A stretch of DNA of 64,000 bases from PALSA-612 sp963776735 (GTDB lineage Bacteria; Actinomycetota; Thermoleophilia; Gaiellales; Gaiellaceae). Position numbers and translations under genes: made by a program. The stretch is from positions 1 through 64,000 of the forward strand of contig CAVZNV010000016.1 in assembly GCA_963776735.1 (NCBI GenBank), read 5' to 3'. Below are positions 43,224 through 51,458 of the stretch, one piece after another (the stretch's first letter is position 1; each line of letters begins with the position of its first letter). The notes beneath the pieces are model-generated. The model saw nothing but the letters and a program-made list of their open reading frames with translations. It did no database searches and was not told where the DNA came from.

Positions 43224-43685
43224 ATGGCTACCAAGCGAGACAACCCGTACGGTGCGTTCAACTTCATCGTCGCGCTCGGCGGCGACCAGGGTGACGGCTC
43301 CGAGGGCACGATCGTCGGCGGCTTCTCCGACGCGAGCGGCCTCGGTGTCGACATCAGCTACTCCGAGTACCGGAACGGCAACGAGAAGTTCAACACGGTC
43401 CGGAAGGTGTCGAACTCGCACAAGCTGGACGACGTGACGCTCAAGCGCGGGCTGGTCGGCTCGACCGACCTGTTCGACTGGCTCAAGCTCGTCCGCGACG
43501 GCGGGCACGACCCGAGGAGCGTGACGATCACGCTGCTCGACGAGGCGCGGAATCCGGTGGCGATCTGGAAGCTCCGGAACGTGCAACCCAAGAAGTGGGT
43601 CGGGCCGACGCTCACGGGCAAGGGCGGCGGCGAGGTGGCGATGGAGGAGCTGCACCTGGTTCACGAAGGCATCGAGTACGTCTGA
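43224..43685 (+). CDS. Inner tube protein 1 (gp19/Hcp-like)
   Basis: The product is 153 aa; GGAGGG precedes ATG 43224. Typical tube core: N-P-Y-G-A-F-N-F-I-V, G-F-S-D-A-S-G-L, E-Y-R-N-G-N-E, V-T-L-K-R-G-L-V-G-S-T-D-L-F-D-W, N-P-V-A-I-W-K-L and M-E-E-L-H-L-V-H-E-G. Rings of six form the tube that carries cargo. It directly follows sheath 1, the usual order. Its stop overlaps the start of sheath 2. Confidence 0.95.
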   Translation: MATKRDNPYGAFNFIVALGGDQGDGSEGTIVGGFSDASGLGVDISYSEYRNGNEKFNTVRKVSNSHKLDDVTLKRGLVGSTDLFDWLKLVRDGGHDPRSVTITLLDEARNPVAIWKLRNVQPKKWVGPTLTGKGGGEVAMEELHLVHEGIEYV

Positions 43686-45664
43686 TGCCGGTGGCGTTGC
43701 CCCTCGGGGCGCCGGGGATCTACGAGATTCCCGAACCGCCTGTCCGCGCGCTCACGGGTGTGCGAATGGACGTGTGCGCCTTCGTCGGCGTCGCGGCGCG
43801 CGGGCCGGCTCGCGTCCGCACGGTCATGCCGAACCGGCAGGTTCGCCGACGGCGCTCGATCGCGACCGCGGTCGAGAGCTGGGACGACTTCGTCCGCCTG
43901 TTCGGCTCGTTCGAGGCGCCGAGCCGGCTCCCGTACGCCGTGTCTGCCTTCTTCGACCAGGGCGGCAGCCGTGCGTACGTCGTCCGGATCGTCCACGACT
44001 ACGGTGACGGCAACCCACTCGACGGCAAGGGCGTCGCCCATGCCCGGCTCCACGGCCTCGCGCCGTCCAGCCCGTCGCGGCCGGTGCTCCTGGCCCGCAA
44101 CGAAGGCGCCTGGGGGAACACGCTCCACGGCGTCCTCGAGTTCACGACCCGGACGCTCGCGTTCGACGCCGCGGCCTCGGACCTGACGAGGCTCGTACTC
44201 CCGTCCAACTCGGAGCTTCCAGTGGGCTCGCTCGTCCGCGTCCGGCTCGCCGGCGGGGGCCTCGCGCTCCGGATCGTCTCCGACATCTACGACGTAGGCC
44301 TCCGGGACAGCCCGGGCCGGGCACGGTACGCGACGTTGGACGTACCGCTCGTCGCTCCGCCCGGGTCGGCCGAGATCGTCGAGGGCACGTTCACGGTCGA
44401 CGACGGCCAGAGCCGCGCGGAGACGCACGGCCCGGTCGGTCTCTCCCCCGCCCACCCGCGGTACCTCCTCGATGTCCTCCAGCAGGAATCCGACCTCGTC
44501 GAGCCCGGCGACAGCTGGCAGCGAGCGGACATCCTGCCTCGAGACGCGACCCTGCCGCCGGCGACCACGAACCGCTTCCGGCACGGGTCGGATCGCTACC
44601 CCGACATCATCCCGGACGACTGCTTCGACTCCGCCTGGGTCGACGGCAACGAGGTGGACGACGAGTTCCTGCCGGTCGGTGCGCACTGCCTGCTGGAGCT
44701 CCCGGACCTGTCGATGGTGGTCGCGCCCGATCTCTACGAGCCGTCGCCGGTCGAGCCGGTCGAGAACATCCTCGGGCCGCCGAACCTGGCCGGCCCGACG
44801 TTCGAGCGCTGCGCGGACCCGGCTCCCGCGCAACAGCAGCGCCAGGCTGTCCCACAGCTCGTCGGGCTCATGCTCGATCCCCGAACCGACTTCGAGACGA
44901 TCGTGGCGCTTCAGCAGCGGCTCGCGGACCTGGCGGCGTACTCGCGCGCGTTCGTCGCGCTCCTCGACGTCCCGCCGAGGCTCCCCGACCAACGAATTCT
45001 CGACTGGCGCTCGCGCTTCGGCACCGCGTTCGCCGCGGCCTACCACCCGTGGCTCGACGCGGCGCGGCTGGCCGCCAGGCCCACCGAGGTGAATCCGTCG
45101 GCCTCTGCGGCCGGGATCATCGCACAGCGCGAGCACGCGTACGGCGTCCCGTTCGGCCCCGCCAACGAGCTCGCGGCCGGGATCGTGGACGTGGTCGACC
45201 GCGTCTCCCCTACCCGCCACGACGTCCTCCACCAGAACGCGGTGAACGTCTTCCTCAAGGATCGGGACGGGGTGCGCCTGAGTGCGGCGAGGACGCTTTC
45301 CCGCGATCCCGACTACCGCCAGCTCTCCGTTCGCCGGCTCGTGACCATGATCGAGCGGACGCTCGAGCGCGAGCTCCAGTGGCTCGTGTTCGAGAACAAC
45401 ACCGAGGAGCTCCGCGGGGATCTCCGCCAGATGCTGATCACGTTCCTGCGGCGGCTCTACCGCGCCAACGCGTTCACCGGCGCGAGCGAGTCCGAGGCGT
45501 TCTTCGTCCGCTGCGACGACACGCTCAACCCGCAGGCGGTCGTCGACGCAGGACAGCTGATCTGCGAGATCGGGATCGCGCCCGCAGAGCCGCTCGAGTT
45601 CATCGTCGTTCGGATCGAACGCGACGGCGACGGCACGCTCCGCGTCGGAGGCAACGGTGTCTAG
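43685..45664 (+). CDS. Contractile sheath protein 2
   Basis: The product is 659 aa. Shorter leader than sheath 1 (P-V-A-L-P-L-G-A-P-G-I-Y-E-I-P), F-V-G-V-A-A-R-G-P, A-F-F-D-Q-G-G-S-R-A-Y-V-V-R, then a large insertion (residues about 130-390). The C-terminal core matches sheath 1: Y-G-V-P-F-G-P-A-N-E, V-N-V-F-L-K-D-R-D-G-V-R, L-S-V-R-R-L-V-T-M-I-E-R-T-L, W-L-V-F-E-N-N and L-E-F-I-V-V-R-I. It probably corresponds to Pvc3/Pvc4-type minor sheaths near the baseplate. It overlaps the genes on both sides. Confidence 0.92.
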   Translation: MPVALPLGAPGIYEIPEPPVRALTGVRMDVCAFVGVAARGPARVRTVMPNRQVRRRRSIATAVESWDDFVRLFGSFEAPSRLPYAVSAFFDQGGSRAYVVRIVHDYGDGNPLDGKGVAHARLHGLAPSSPSRPVLLARNEGAWGNTLHGVLEFTTRTLAFDAAASDLTRLVLPSNSELPVGSLVRVRLAGGGLALRIVSDIYDVGLRDSPGRARYATLDVPLVAPPGSAEIVEGTFTVDDGQSRAETHGPVGLSPAHPRYLLDVLQQESDLVEPGDSWQRADILPRDATLPPATTNRFRHGSDRYPDIIPDDCFDSAWVDGNEVDDEFLPVGAHCLLELPDLSMVVAPDLYEPSPVEPVENILGPPNLAGPTFERCADPAPAQQQRQAVPQLVGLMLDPRTDFETIVALQQRLADLAAYSRAFVALLDVPPRLPDQRILDWRSRFGTAFAAAYHPWLDAARLAARPTEVNPSASAAGIIAQREHAYGVPFGPANELAAGIVDVVDRVSPTRHDVLHQNAVNVFLKDRDGVRLSAARTLSRDPDYRQLSVRRLVTMIERTLERELQWLVFENNTEELRGDLRQMLITFLRRLYRANAFTGASESEAFFVRCDDTLNPQAVVDAGQLICEIGIAPAEPLEFIVVRIERDGDGTLRVGGNGV

Positions 45665-46187
45665 CGCGCCGACGACGGTCGAGCTCGCCCGGGCTTTCAA
45701 CTTCCGAGTCAACCTGTTTCAGAGCTCGCCGGCCGACGAGGGCGCGGCGAATCGGGCCAGGGCTGCCCAGACCGGCAGGCAGCTGGGCGACGGCGGCTTC
45801 CAGGAGTGCTCGGGCCTCGAGATCGAGCTCGACGTCCAGGAACTCCAGGAGGGCGGCCGCAACGACGGCGTGATCCGGCGTATCGGCCGGGCGAAGTACC
45901 AGCCGATCGTCCTCAAGCGCGGGATGTTCTCGCAGCAGGCCGGGCAGCGCGCGAACCCGGAGCTCTGGTCCTGGCTACAGCGGATCGCGTCGGGCGAGCG
46001 GGTCGTCCGTTTCGACGGCACCATCGACGTCCTCGACACGACCGGACACCAGATCGTCGCGCGCTGGACGTTCGTCCGCGGATTGCCCGCCAAGGTGAGC
46101 GGGCCGCAGCTGAACGCGAAGACCGGCGAGATCGCGATCGAGGAGCTGCACATCGCCCACGAGGGCCTGACCCTGGAGCTGCAGTGA
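45657..46187 (+). CDS. Inner tube protein 2
   Basis: The product is 176 aa from GTG 45657, overlapping the sheath 2 stop by eight bases. Same fold marks as tube 1: F-N-F-R-V-N-L-F, F-Q-E-C-S-G-L-E-I-E, I-V-L-K-R-G-M-F, L-W-S-W-L-Q-R-I and I-E-E-L-H-I-A-H-E-G-L. Its divergence and position beside the hub genes suggest a ring that joins tube to baseplate, as Pvc5 does. The next gene overlaps it as GTGA. Confidence 0.92.
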   Translation: MSSAPTTVELARAFNFRVNLFQSSPADEGAANRARAAQTGRQLGDGGFQECSGLEIELDVQELQEGGRNDGVIRRIGRAKYQPIVLKRGMFSQQAGQRANPELWSWLQRIASGERVVRFDGTIDVLDTTGHQIVARWTFVRGLPAKVSGPQLNAKTGEIAIEELHIAHEGLTLELQ

Positions 46188-47473
46188 GCCTCGAGAAGGC
46201 CCAGCTCATCAAGCTCAAACCCGACAAGGGCTCGGAGCAGATCGGCGACCCGATCCCGGTGCAGTTCAATCCGGCGTCGCTGCGGATGACCCTGACGAAC
46301 GACAGCGAGGGCGGCCGCACGCGCGGCCGCCAGCCGGAGCAGCACCTCGGCTCGAGTTCGACGCAGCTCAGCTTCGATCTCCACTTCGACACGGCCGACG
46401 CCGGCACCAATGTCTTCGCGCTGGTCGGGCAGGTCGAGCAGTTCGTCCTCCCGAGCGTCCCCGAGTCGAAGCAGACACCGCCCCGCATCCGCTTCCACTG
46501 GGGCGCTTTCGTGTACGAGGGCGTGGTCAGCGGCCTCCAGGAGGAGATCGACCTCTTCTCCAGCGCCGGTGTCCCGCTGCGCGCCAAGGTCGGCGTGACG
46601 ATCAAGAACCAGGACCCGAAGTTCACGGCCACGGCGGCGGGACCCGGGTGGGCCAACGCCTCGGACGCCACGCCGGTGGGCAAGACGCCCGCGACCCCGG
46701 GAACCTCCGGAGGCGGTCAGGGAAACCGCAGCGGCACCGCACTCGGAGGCGAGAGCGCCGCGGCGTTCGCCGCCCGGATGGGAGTCGATCCGAACGCCTG
46801 GCGCGGGCTCGACGTGACGGGACTGGACACGCCGCTTTCCTTGCCCGCCGGGCTGGAGATCGGCTTCTCGGCCAATCTCTCGGCATCGCTCGGCCTCGGT
46901 GCGCAGGCGGGGATCGAGGCCGGCGTCGGCGGTTCGATCGAGCAGGCTTTCGGGCTCCAGACCGCCGGTGGGGGCGCGGCCCAGAACCAGGCGGGCTTTG
47001 CGCTCGCCGCGGCCGGTGGCGTGCGCGCCGCGGCTGAGACCGTCCAGATCGCCAAGTCCGGACAGGCGGCCTCGCAGGCCCGGGCGGCCTTCGCGACACC
47101 ATCCGCGGCCGCGGACGCCGGCTTGCCGAGCAAGCCGGCTGCCCCCGAGCAGGCTCGCACGCCGCTCACGACGACCGGCCTGACCGTCGGTCCGGCTCCC
47201 CCGGCGCCGGCTGCACCCGCCCCGCCCCGCGCCGACCCGCGCGACGAGACCTACGGCTTCGGCGTCCCACTTCGACCGCGGGTCGGCGGCGCGGCGGCCG
47301 AGCGATCGGGCCCGTACGGCGGTTGGATCGTCGTCGGAGTGCGGGCGCCCCGCGACGATCGCGACCCGACGCAACCCGCGTGGGTCGGCCTGCGACCCGC
47401 CCCGGCGCCGAGCGCGCCTGCCGATCGACCCAAGCCGTGCGGTTGCGGCTGCGGAGGGGGGTGTGGTTGCTGA
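46184..47473 (+). CDS. CIS tube-type adaptor protein (Pvc7/LysM class) with Cys-rich tail
   Basis: The product is 429 aa from GTG 46184. Residues 1-150 match the CIS tube/LysM-type adaptor (K-A-Q-L-I-K-L-K-P, P-V-Q-F-N-P-A-S-L-R-M-T, L-S-F-D-L-H-F-D-T, P-P-R-I-R-F-H-W-G), which links hub and tube in PVC-type particles. Residues 150-400 are Gly/Ala/Pro-rich low complexity. The last 12 residues, C-G-C-G-C-G-G-G-C-G-C, contain five Cys and may bind metal or form disulfides. A canonical LysM repeat is not obvious; the long Ala/Gly region takes its place. Confidence 0.85.
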   Translation: MSLEKAQLIKLKPDKGSEQIGDPIPVQFNPASLRMTLTNDSEGGRTRGRQPEQHLGSSSTQLSFDLHFDTADAGTNVFALVGQVEQFVLPSVPESKQTPPRIRFHWGAFVYEGVVSGLQEEIDLFSSAGVPLRAKVGVTIKNQDPKFTATAAGPGWANASDATPVGKTPATPGTSGGGQGNRSGTALGGESAAAFAARMGVDPNAWRGLDVTGLDTPLSLPAGLEIGFSANLSASLGLGAQAGIEAGVGGSIEQAFGLQTAGGGAAQNQAGFALAAAGGVRAAAETVQIAKSGQAASQARAAFATPSAAADAGLPSKPAAPEQARTPLTTTGLTVGPAPPAPAAPAPPRADPRDETYGFGVPLRPRVGGAAAERSGPYGGWIVVGVRAPRDDRDPTQPAWVGLRPAPAPSAPADRPKPCGCGCGGGCGC

Positions 47474-47586
47474 TGGCGGTTCACGTCGACGAGGTGAGCT
47501 CGTCGGTCGACGCCGAGCCCGAGCAGAGTCCTGTCGGGGACGCGGCCGGGAACCCCTGGACCGGCTCGCCGAGTTCAGAGCGATGA
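47473..47586 (+). CDS. Tiny CIS protein (DUF5908-like position)
   Basis: The product is 37 aa starting at ATG 47473, overlapping the stop of the gene before it. Sequence begins M-A-V-H-V-D-E-V and is acidic and Ser-rich. PVC-like loci often carry a short protein of this size just before the hub. A 19-aa frame (47583-47642) then links it to the hub gene by ATGA overlaps at both ends. Both are too short for firm calls. Confidence 0.5.
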   Translation: MAVHVDEVSSSVDAEPEQSPVGDAAGNPWTGSPSSER

Positions 47587-47634
47587 GAGCACGCGCCGCC
47601 GAGGACTCGCTGCGCACCCGCGCGGAGGGATTCG

Positions 47635-48729
47635 ATGACTGAGGCGCTCCTCTCCTCGACTGCGCCCGTCTTCAAGGTCGAGAGCAACGTCGTCGGCGAA
47701 CTCGCCCGCGACCTGCTGCGCCTGGAGATCGACGACACGACGCACGGGCTCAAGCATCTCCGCGCCAGCTTCGTCGCGGTCGGCGCCACCCCCTCGCAAG
47801 GGACGGACGGAGAGGCTCTGCTGCACGTCGACGGCTCGGACGTCGACTTCGGCAAGCGGCTCGAGGTCTCGATCGGCTCTCCCGGGGACGAGCGGGTCGT
47901 CTTCACCGGCCTCGTCAGTGGCATCGAGCTCGACTTCTCCGAGACGGACGAGCCCGTCGTGACCGTCTTCGCCGAGGACGCGCTGATGAAGCTGCGCATG
48001 ACGCGGCGCCTGAAGACCTACGAAGACATGTCCGACGCGGACATCGCTCAGGCGATCGCGTCCGATCACGGCCTCGGGGCCGACGCCGACGCGGACGGAC
48101 CCAGCTACGACGTCGTGCAGCAGTGGAATCAGAGCGACCTGGCGTTCTTGCGGGAGCGGGCGACGCTGATCCAGGCAGAGCTCTTCGTCGACGGCGACAC
48201 GCTGAAGTTCAAGTCCCGGGGCAGCCGGTCGGGCACGAAGCTCACGCTCGTGCGCGGCGGGCAGCTCATCTCCGTGCGGCTGCGCGCCGACCTCGCACAC
48301 CAGCGCACGACGGTGAAGGTGAGCGGATTCGACGCGTCCGCACGCGACCAGATCGAGGAAGAGGCATCGGGCGACGCGATCCAGGCGGAGGCGACCGGCG
48401 GCCGCTCCGGCCCCGCAGTTCTCGCGCAGGCATTCGGCGACCGCGTGAGCCATCGCGTGCGCGACGTCCCGCTCGAACGCGGGGAAGCCACCGCGTACGC
48501 GAAGGCCGAGATGCTTCGCCGCGCTCGCTCGTTCGTCACGGTGGCCGGAGTCACGAACGGGAGCCCCGACATGGTCGTCGGCAGCAAGCTCGAGCTGCAG
48601 CGAGTCGGCCCTCCGTTCGAGGGCGGCGACTACTACGTGACGCGCGTCCTCCACACCTACGACCTCAGGACGGGCCACCGGACACACTTCCATGCCGAGC
48701 GGCCGACGATCAACGGAGGCGGCCTGTGA
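47635..48729 (+). CDS. Baseplate hub protein (gp27/VgrG-N-like)
   Basis: The product is 364 aa; GGAGG sits six bases before ATG 47635. Gp27-like features: beta-rich N-terminal half with F-T-G-L-V-S-G-I-E-L, middle A-E-D-A-L-M-K-L-R-M-T-R-R and W-N-Q-S-D-L-A-F-L-R-E-R-A, and C-terminal G-D-Y-Y-V-T-R-V-L-H-T-Y-D. In T6SS VgrG this part is fused to the spike. Here spike and hub are separate genes, as in other CIS. It forms the trimeric ring at the tube base. Confidence 0.9.
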   Translation: MTEALLSSTAPVFKVESNVVGELARDLLRLEIDDTTHGLKHLRASFVAVGATPSQGTDGEALLHVDGSDVDFGKRLEVSIGSPGDERVVFTGLVSGIELDFSETDEPVVTVFAEDALMKLRMTRRLKTYEDMSDADIAQAIASDHGLGADADADGPSYDVVQQWNQSDLAFLRERATLIQAELFVDGDTLKFKSRGSRSGTKLTLVRGGQLISVRLRADLAHQRTTVKVSGFDASARDQIEEEASGDAIQAEATGGRSGPAVLAQAFGDRVSHRVRDVPLERGEATAYAKAEMLRRARSFVTVAGVTNGSPDMVVGSKLELQRVGPPFEGGDYYVTRVLHTYDLRTGHRTHFHAERPTINGGGL

Positions 48730-49385
48730 ACCGGCCGCCCGACGGAGACGCACCACGCTATTTCGGGCTCTATCCGGCGATCGTCTCCGACATCGTCGAC
48801 CCGAAGAGCCTCGGCCGCATCCAGGTGCGCTTTCCCTGGCTCGGCTCGGACGGCAGCGACGTGCGGGCCTGGGCGACGCTGCTCACGCCCTACGCCGACG
48901 ACGACCAGGGCTACGAGATGCTGCCTTCGGTCGACACACAGGTCGTCGTCGCGTTCGAGGCCGGAGAGCTTCGGCGGCCGTACATCGTCGGAGCGTGCTG
49001 GAACGGCTCCGAGTCGGTTCCGGAGTCGCCTCAGCAGCCGAACAACAAGCGGCTGATCAAGAGCCGTGCCAAGAGCCTGCTCGAGTTCGACGACACCGAA
49101 GGCGCTTCCAAGGTGACGGTGTCGATGCAGTCGGGGCACAAGGTCGTGCTCGACGACTCCATGCAGCAGGTCCAGGTCTCGCACGCGAACGGCTGCACGG
49201 TGACCATGAACGCGGCCGGCCAGGTCCAGATCACCGCGAACTCGACCGTCGAGATCACCGCCGCCGCGGTCAACGTGCACGCAGCTGCCGCCAACTTCGA
49301 CGGGATCATCAACTGCACGACGGTGATCTGCTCGGCGGGCGTCGTGTCGCCTTCCTACACGCCGGGAGCGGGGAACATCTGGTGA
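48726..49385 (+). CDS. Spike protein (gp5/VgrG-C-like)
   Basis: The product is 219 aa from GTG 48726. OB-fold domain (about 10-100): Y-P-A-I-V-S-D-I-V-D-P-K-S-L-G-R-I-Q-V-R-F-P-W, then V-V-V-A-F-E-A-G and R-P-Y-I-V-G. A repetitive beta-helix/beta-prism follows (about 120-219; V-T-V, V-Q-I, V-E-I, V-N-V strands), the needle of a membrane-piercing spike. It lacks a separate catalytic domain. It overlaps both neighbours. No PAAR tip gene is seen in the window, so the tip may be this C-terminus. Confidence 0.9.
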   Translation: MNRPPDGDAPRYFGLYPAIVSDIVDPKSLGRIQVRFPWLGSDGSDVRAWATLLTPYADDDQGYEMLPSVDTQVVVAFEAGELRRPYIVGACWNGSESVPESPQQPNNKRLIKSRAKSLLEFDDTEGASKVTVSMQSGHKVVLDDSMQQVQVSHANGCTVTMNAAGQVQITANSTVEITAAAVNVHAAAANFDGIINCTTVICSAGVVSPSYTPGAGNIW

Positions 49386-51004
49386 TCGACGCCGTCCCCC
49401 GCACCGGCGAGTGGCGGCTCGTGGCGCCGTGGTGGCGCTGGCAGGCGCAGGGCGGCGATCCCCGGACGACCCGGCCGGCCTTCCAGAAATACGACTCGAG
49501 CAGCTTCGTGACCGACTTCCTGGCCAATCCGCAGCACTGCCTGCACATCGACGACACGGACGACCGCGTGCAGGAGCTCGTGTCGAATCCGGCGCCGCGC
49601 TTCGGCGGACGGATCCGTGGCCTCACCGACTTCGAGCTTCGGCCGACCTCGATGCTGAAGCTCTTCCTGCCGAACCACAAGCGCTTCTACCTCCTCGTTT
49701 GCGAGCTGCACTGCGAGAAGGCCGGCTTCCCGAACGCGCACCAGGGCGAGGTCTGCCAGACCGGTTTCGTCGTCCGCCGTCGGCGCTTCGAGCTCGGGAA
49801 AGGGTCGGTGTCGGACGCCCGCAAGCTGATCGACCGTGTCGAGCGAGCGGTGCGAATCGTGGACGAGCTCGACACCGAGATCACCGCGCGGGCCTTCGAG
49901 ACCGGCGATGTGACGACCGCCCCGGTCGCGCTCGAGGCGCAAGCGCTCGCCCGCAGTTCCGTCACTGCGATCCTGGCGCCCGCCTCGACGCAAACGCAGT
50001 CGCACCAGCTCGCGCGCGACGAGCTGGTGCAGGCCAGAGCCGACCTGCGCCGGTGGGCATCGGCGTCCGGTGCCAGCGGCGTCCTCGAGGGCTGGGTTCC
50101 GGGCAACGACCATGTCGGGGCCTGGCAGAGCGTCAAGGAGCGGCCCGGCAAGCGCGTCGTGGAGCAGACCTATCCGCTCTTCCCTCTCGTCTCCACGCCG
50201 GCGCTGGAGGAGCACATCGGACGGAACCGCGCGCTCTGGTTCGGAACCGTGCCCACGTCGAGCGCCGACCACGATGCCCGCGGGACAGCGCGCTTCGACG
50301 ACCAGGCGGTCTACGAGATCCGCTGCTTCGTACGACGGCACGAACCCGATAAGCCCAAGTCTCCGGTCGGACAGGACTGCTGCGGCGACCTGACCTGGAG
50401 CAGACCGACGGAGCGCTTCCAGCTCGCCTCCCACTTCGACCTGACGGGGACGGCGAATCACCCGGTGACGGTGCAGCTGCCCGACATCCCCCGGCTGAAG
50501 GCGCAGGCGGCCTCGCTTCCGATCGGCAAGGGAGCGGCGGTGAAGATGGTCGCCCCGTCGGGCTCGTCGATGCGGAACGTCACGCAGACCGGCGGGCAGC
50601 TGGGCGGCGCGCAGATCTGCTCTCTCGCGATCCCGCTGATCACGATCGTCGCGACCTTCGTCCTCAACATCTTCCTGCCGATCGTGGTTGCGATCTTCCA
50701 GCTCTACGCCCTGCTCCGTCTCAAGTTCTGCATCCCGCCGAGCATCTCGCTCGACGCCTCGGCGCTGGCCGCGCTGGAAGGATCGCCGCCGCAGATCGAC
50801 GCGCGTGCGAGCGCCACCGTCGCCGTCGAGGGCGCGCTCACCGTGAGCCTCGGCTCGAGCTCGGCCGCCGACAAGGCACTTCAGGACTACACGCCGAGCG
50901 CGTTCGCCGACACGCTGACCGCGTCGGCCCGCCTCCAGTCGCCGCCGAGAGCCGACGCGTCGATCTCGGGCCGCGTATTCGAGCAGGAGCTGGAGCCGGC
51001 ATGA
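49382..51004 (+). CDS. CIS-locus protein with hydrophobic segment, candidate membrane anchor or effector
   Basis: The product is 540 aa from GTG 49382, overlapping the spike stop. N-terminal 400 residues are soluble, with mixed helix and beta and many His/Cys pairs (L-Q-N-P-like, C-L-H-I-D-D, C-E-L-H-C-E-K). Residues about 409-447 form one long very hydrophobic stretch (C-S-L-A-I-P-L-I-T-I-V-A-T-F-V-L, then F-L-P-I-V-V-A-I-F-Q-L). The last 90 are Ser/Ala-rich. No enzymatic motif was seen. Streptomyces CIS loci encode a membrane protein, CisA, that links the particle to the membrane; position and the hydrophobic segment make this a candidate counterpart, but homology was not tested. Confidence 0.65.
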   Translation: MIDAVPRTGEWRLVAPWWRWQAQGGDPRTTRPAFQKYDSSSFVTDFLANPQHCLHIDDTDDRVQELVSNPAPRFGGRIRGLTDFELRPTSMLKLFLPNHKRFYLLVCELHCEKAGFPNAHQGEVCQTGFVVRRRRFELGKGSVSDARKLIDRVERAVRIVDELDTEITARAFETGDVTTAPVALEAQALARSSVTAILAPASTQTQSHQLARDELVQARADLRRWASASGASGVLEGWVPGNDHVGAWQSVKERPGKRVVEQTYPLFPLVSTPALEEHIGRNRALWFGTVPTSSADHDARGTARFDDQAVYEIRCFVRRHEPDKPKSPVGQDCCGDLTWSRPTERFQLASHFDLTGTANHPVTVQLPDIPRLKAQAASLPIGKGAAVKMVAPSGSSMRNVTQTGGQLGGAQICSLAIPLITIVATFVLNIFLPIVVAIFQLYALLRLKFCIPPSISLDASALAALEGSPPQIDARASATVAVEGALTVSLGSSSAADKALQDYTPSAFADTLTASARLQSPPRADASISGRVFEQELEPA

Positions 51005-51072
51005 GCGTAGGCTCGACGAAGCTCACCAGTGAGCGGAGGCACCGGCTTGGCCGGCGCCGGGAGCGGGCGTGA
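51001..51072 (+). CDS. Possible coupling mini-ORF
   Basis: A 23-codon frame begins at ATG 51001 (overlapping the upstream stop) and ends at TGA 51070, overlapping the next gene start by four bases (GTGA). The peptide is very basic and Arg-rich. It may only relay ribosomes from the 540-aa gene to gp25. A similar 19-codon frame lies at 47583-47642. Low confidence as a product. Confidence 0.25.
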   Translation: MSVGSTKLTSERRHRLGRRRERA

Positions 51073-51455
51073 GCACACTCGCGTACCTCGGGCGCGGCTG
51101 GGCCTTTCCCGTCGAGCCGGGAACCGACGGGCAGCTCGACTACGCCTACGGGCCCGACAAGGTGCGCCAGTCGATCCGCATCATCCTCGACACCGAGCCG
51201 GGAGAACGGATCATGCGGCCGGACTTCGGCTGCGGACTCCGCCGCTACCTGATGCGCCCGAACACGGTCGCCACGAGGGCGCTGATCCAGTACGACGTCC
51301 AGCTCGCGCTCACGAACTGGGAGCCGCGGATCCAGCTGACGTCCGTCGACGTCGTGCCCGGCGACGACCCGGCGCTCGTGCAGATCGCAATCGCCTACGT
51401 CCACGTGCGCGACGGCCGTCGCGACAACTTCGTCTACCCCTTCTACCTGGAGTAG
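51069..51455 (+). CDS. Baseplate wedge protein gp25-like
   Basis: The product is 128 aa from GTG 51069. Gp25/GPW family marks: G-R-G-W-A-F-P-V-E, K-V-R-Q-S-I-R-I-I-L-D-T-E-P-G-E-R-I-M-R-P-D-F-G-C and Y-V-H-V-R-D-G-R. In CIS this protein nucleates sheath assembly on the baseplate. It is directly followed by the large gp6-like protein after three bases. Confidence 0.93.
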   Translation: MSTLAYLGRGWAFPVEPGTDGQLDYAYGPDKVRQSIRIILDTEPGERIMRPDFGCGLRRYLMRPNTVATRALIQYDVQLALTNWEPRIQLTSVDVVPGDDPALVQIAIAYVHVRDGRRDNFVYPFYLE

Positions 51456-51458
51456 CCG

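Noticed and set aside
41147..45712. Two long minus-strand open frames (735 and 683 codons) opposite the sheath genes
   Set aside because: They are mirror effects of strongly GC-biased codons on the coding strand. Their products are Arg/Val/Asp-rich, lack domains, and overlap clear sheath and tube genes over their full length.
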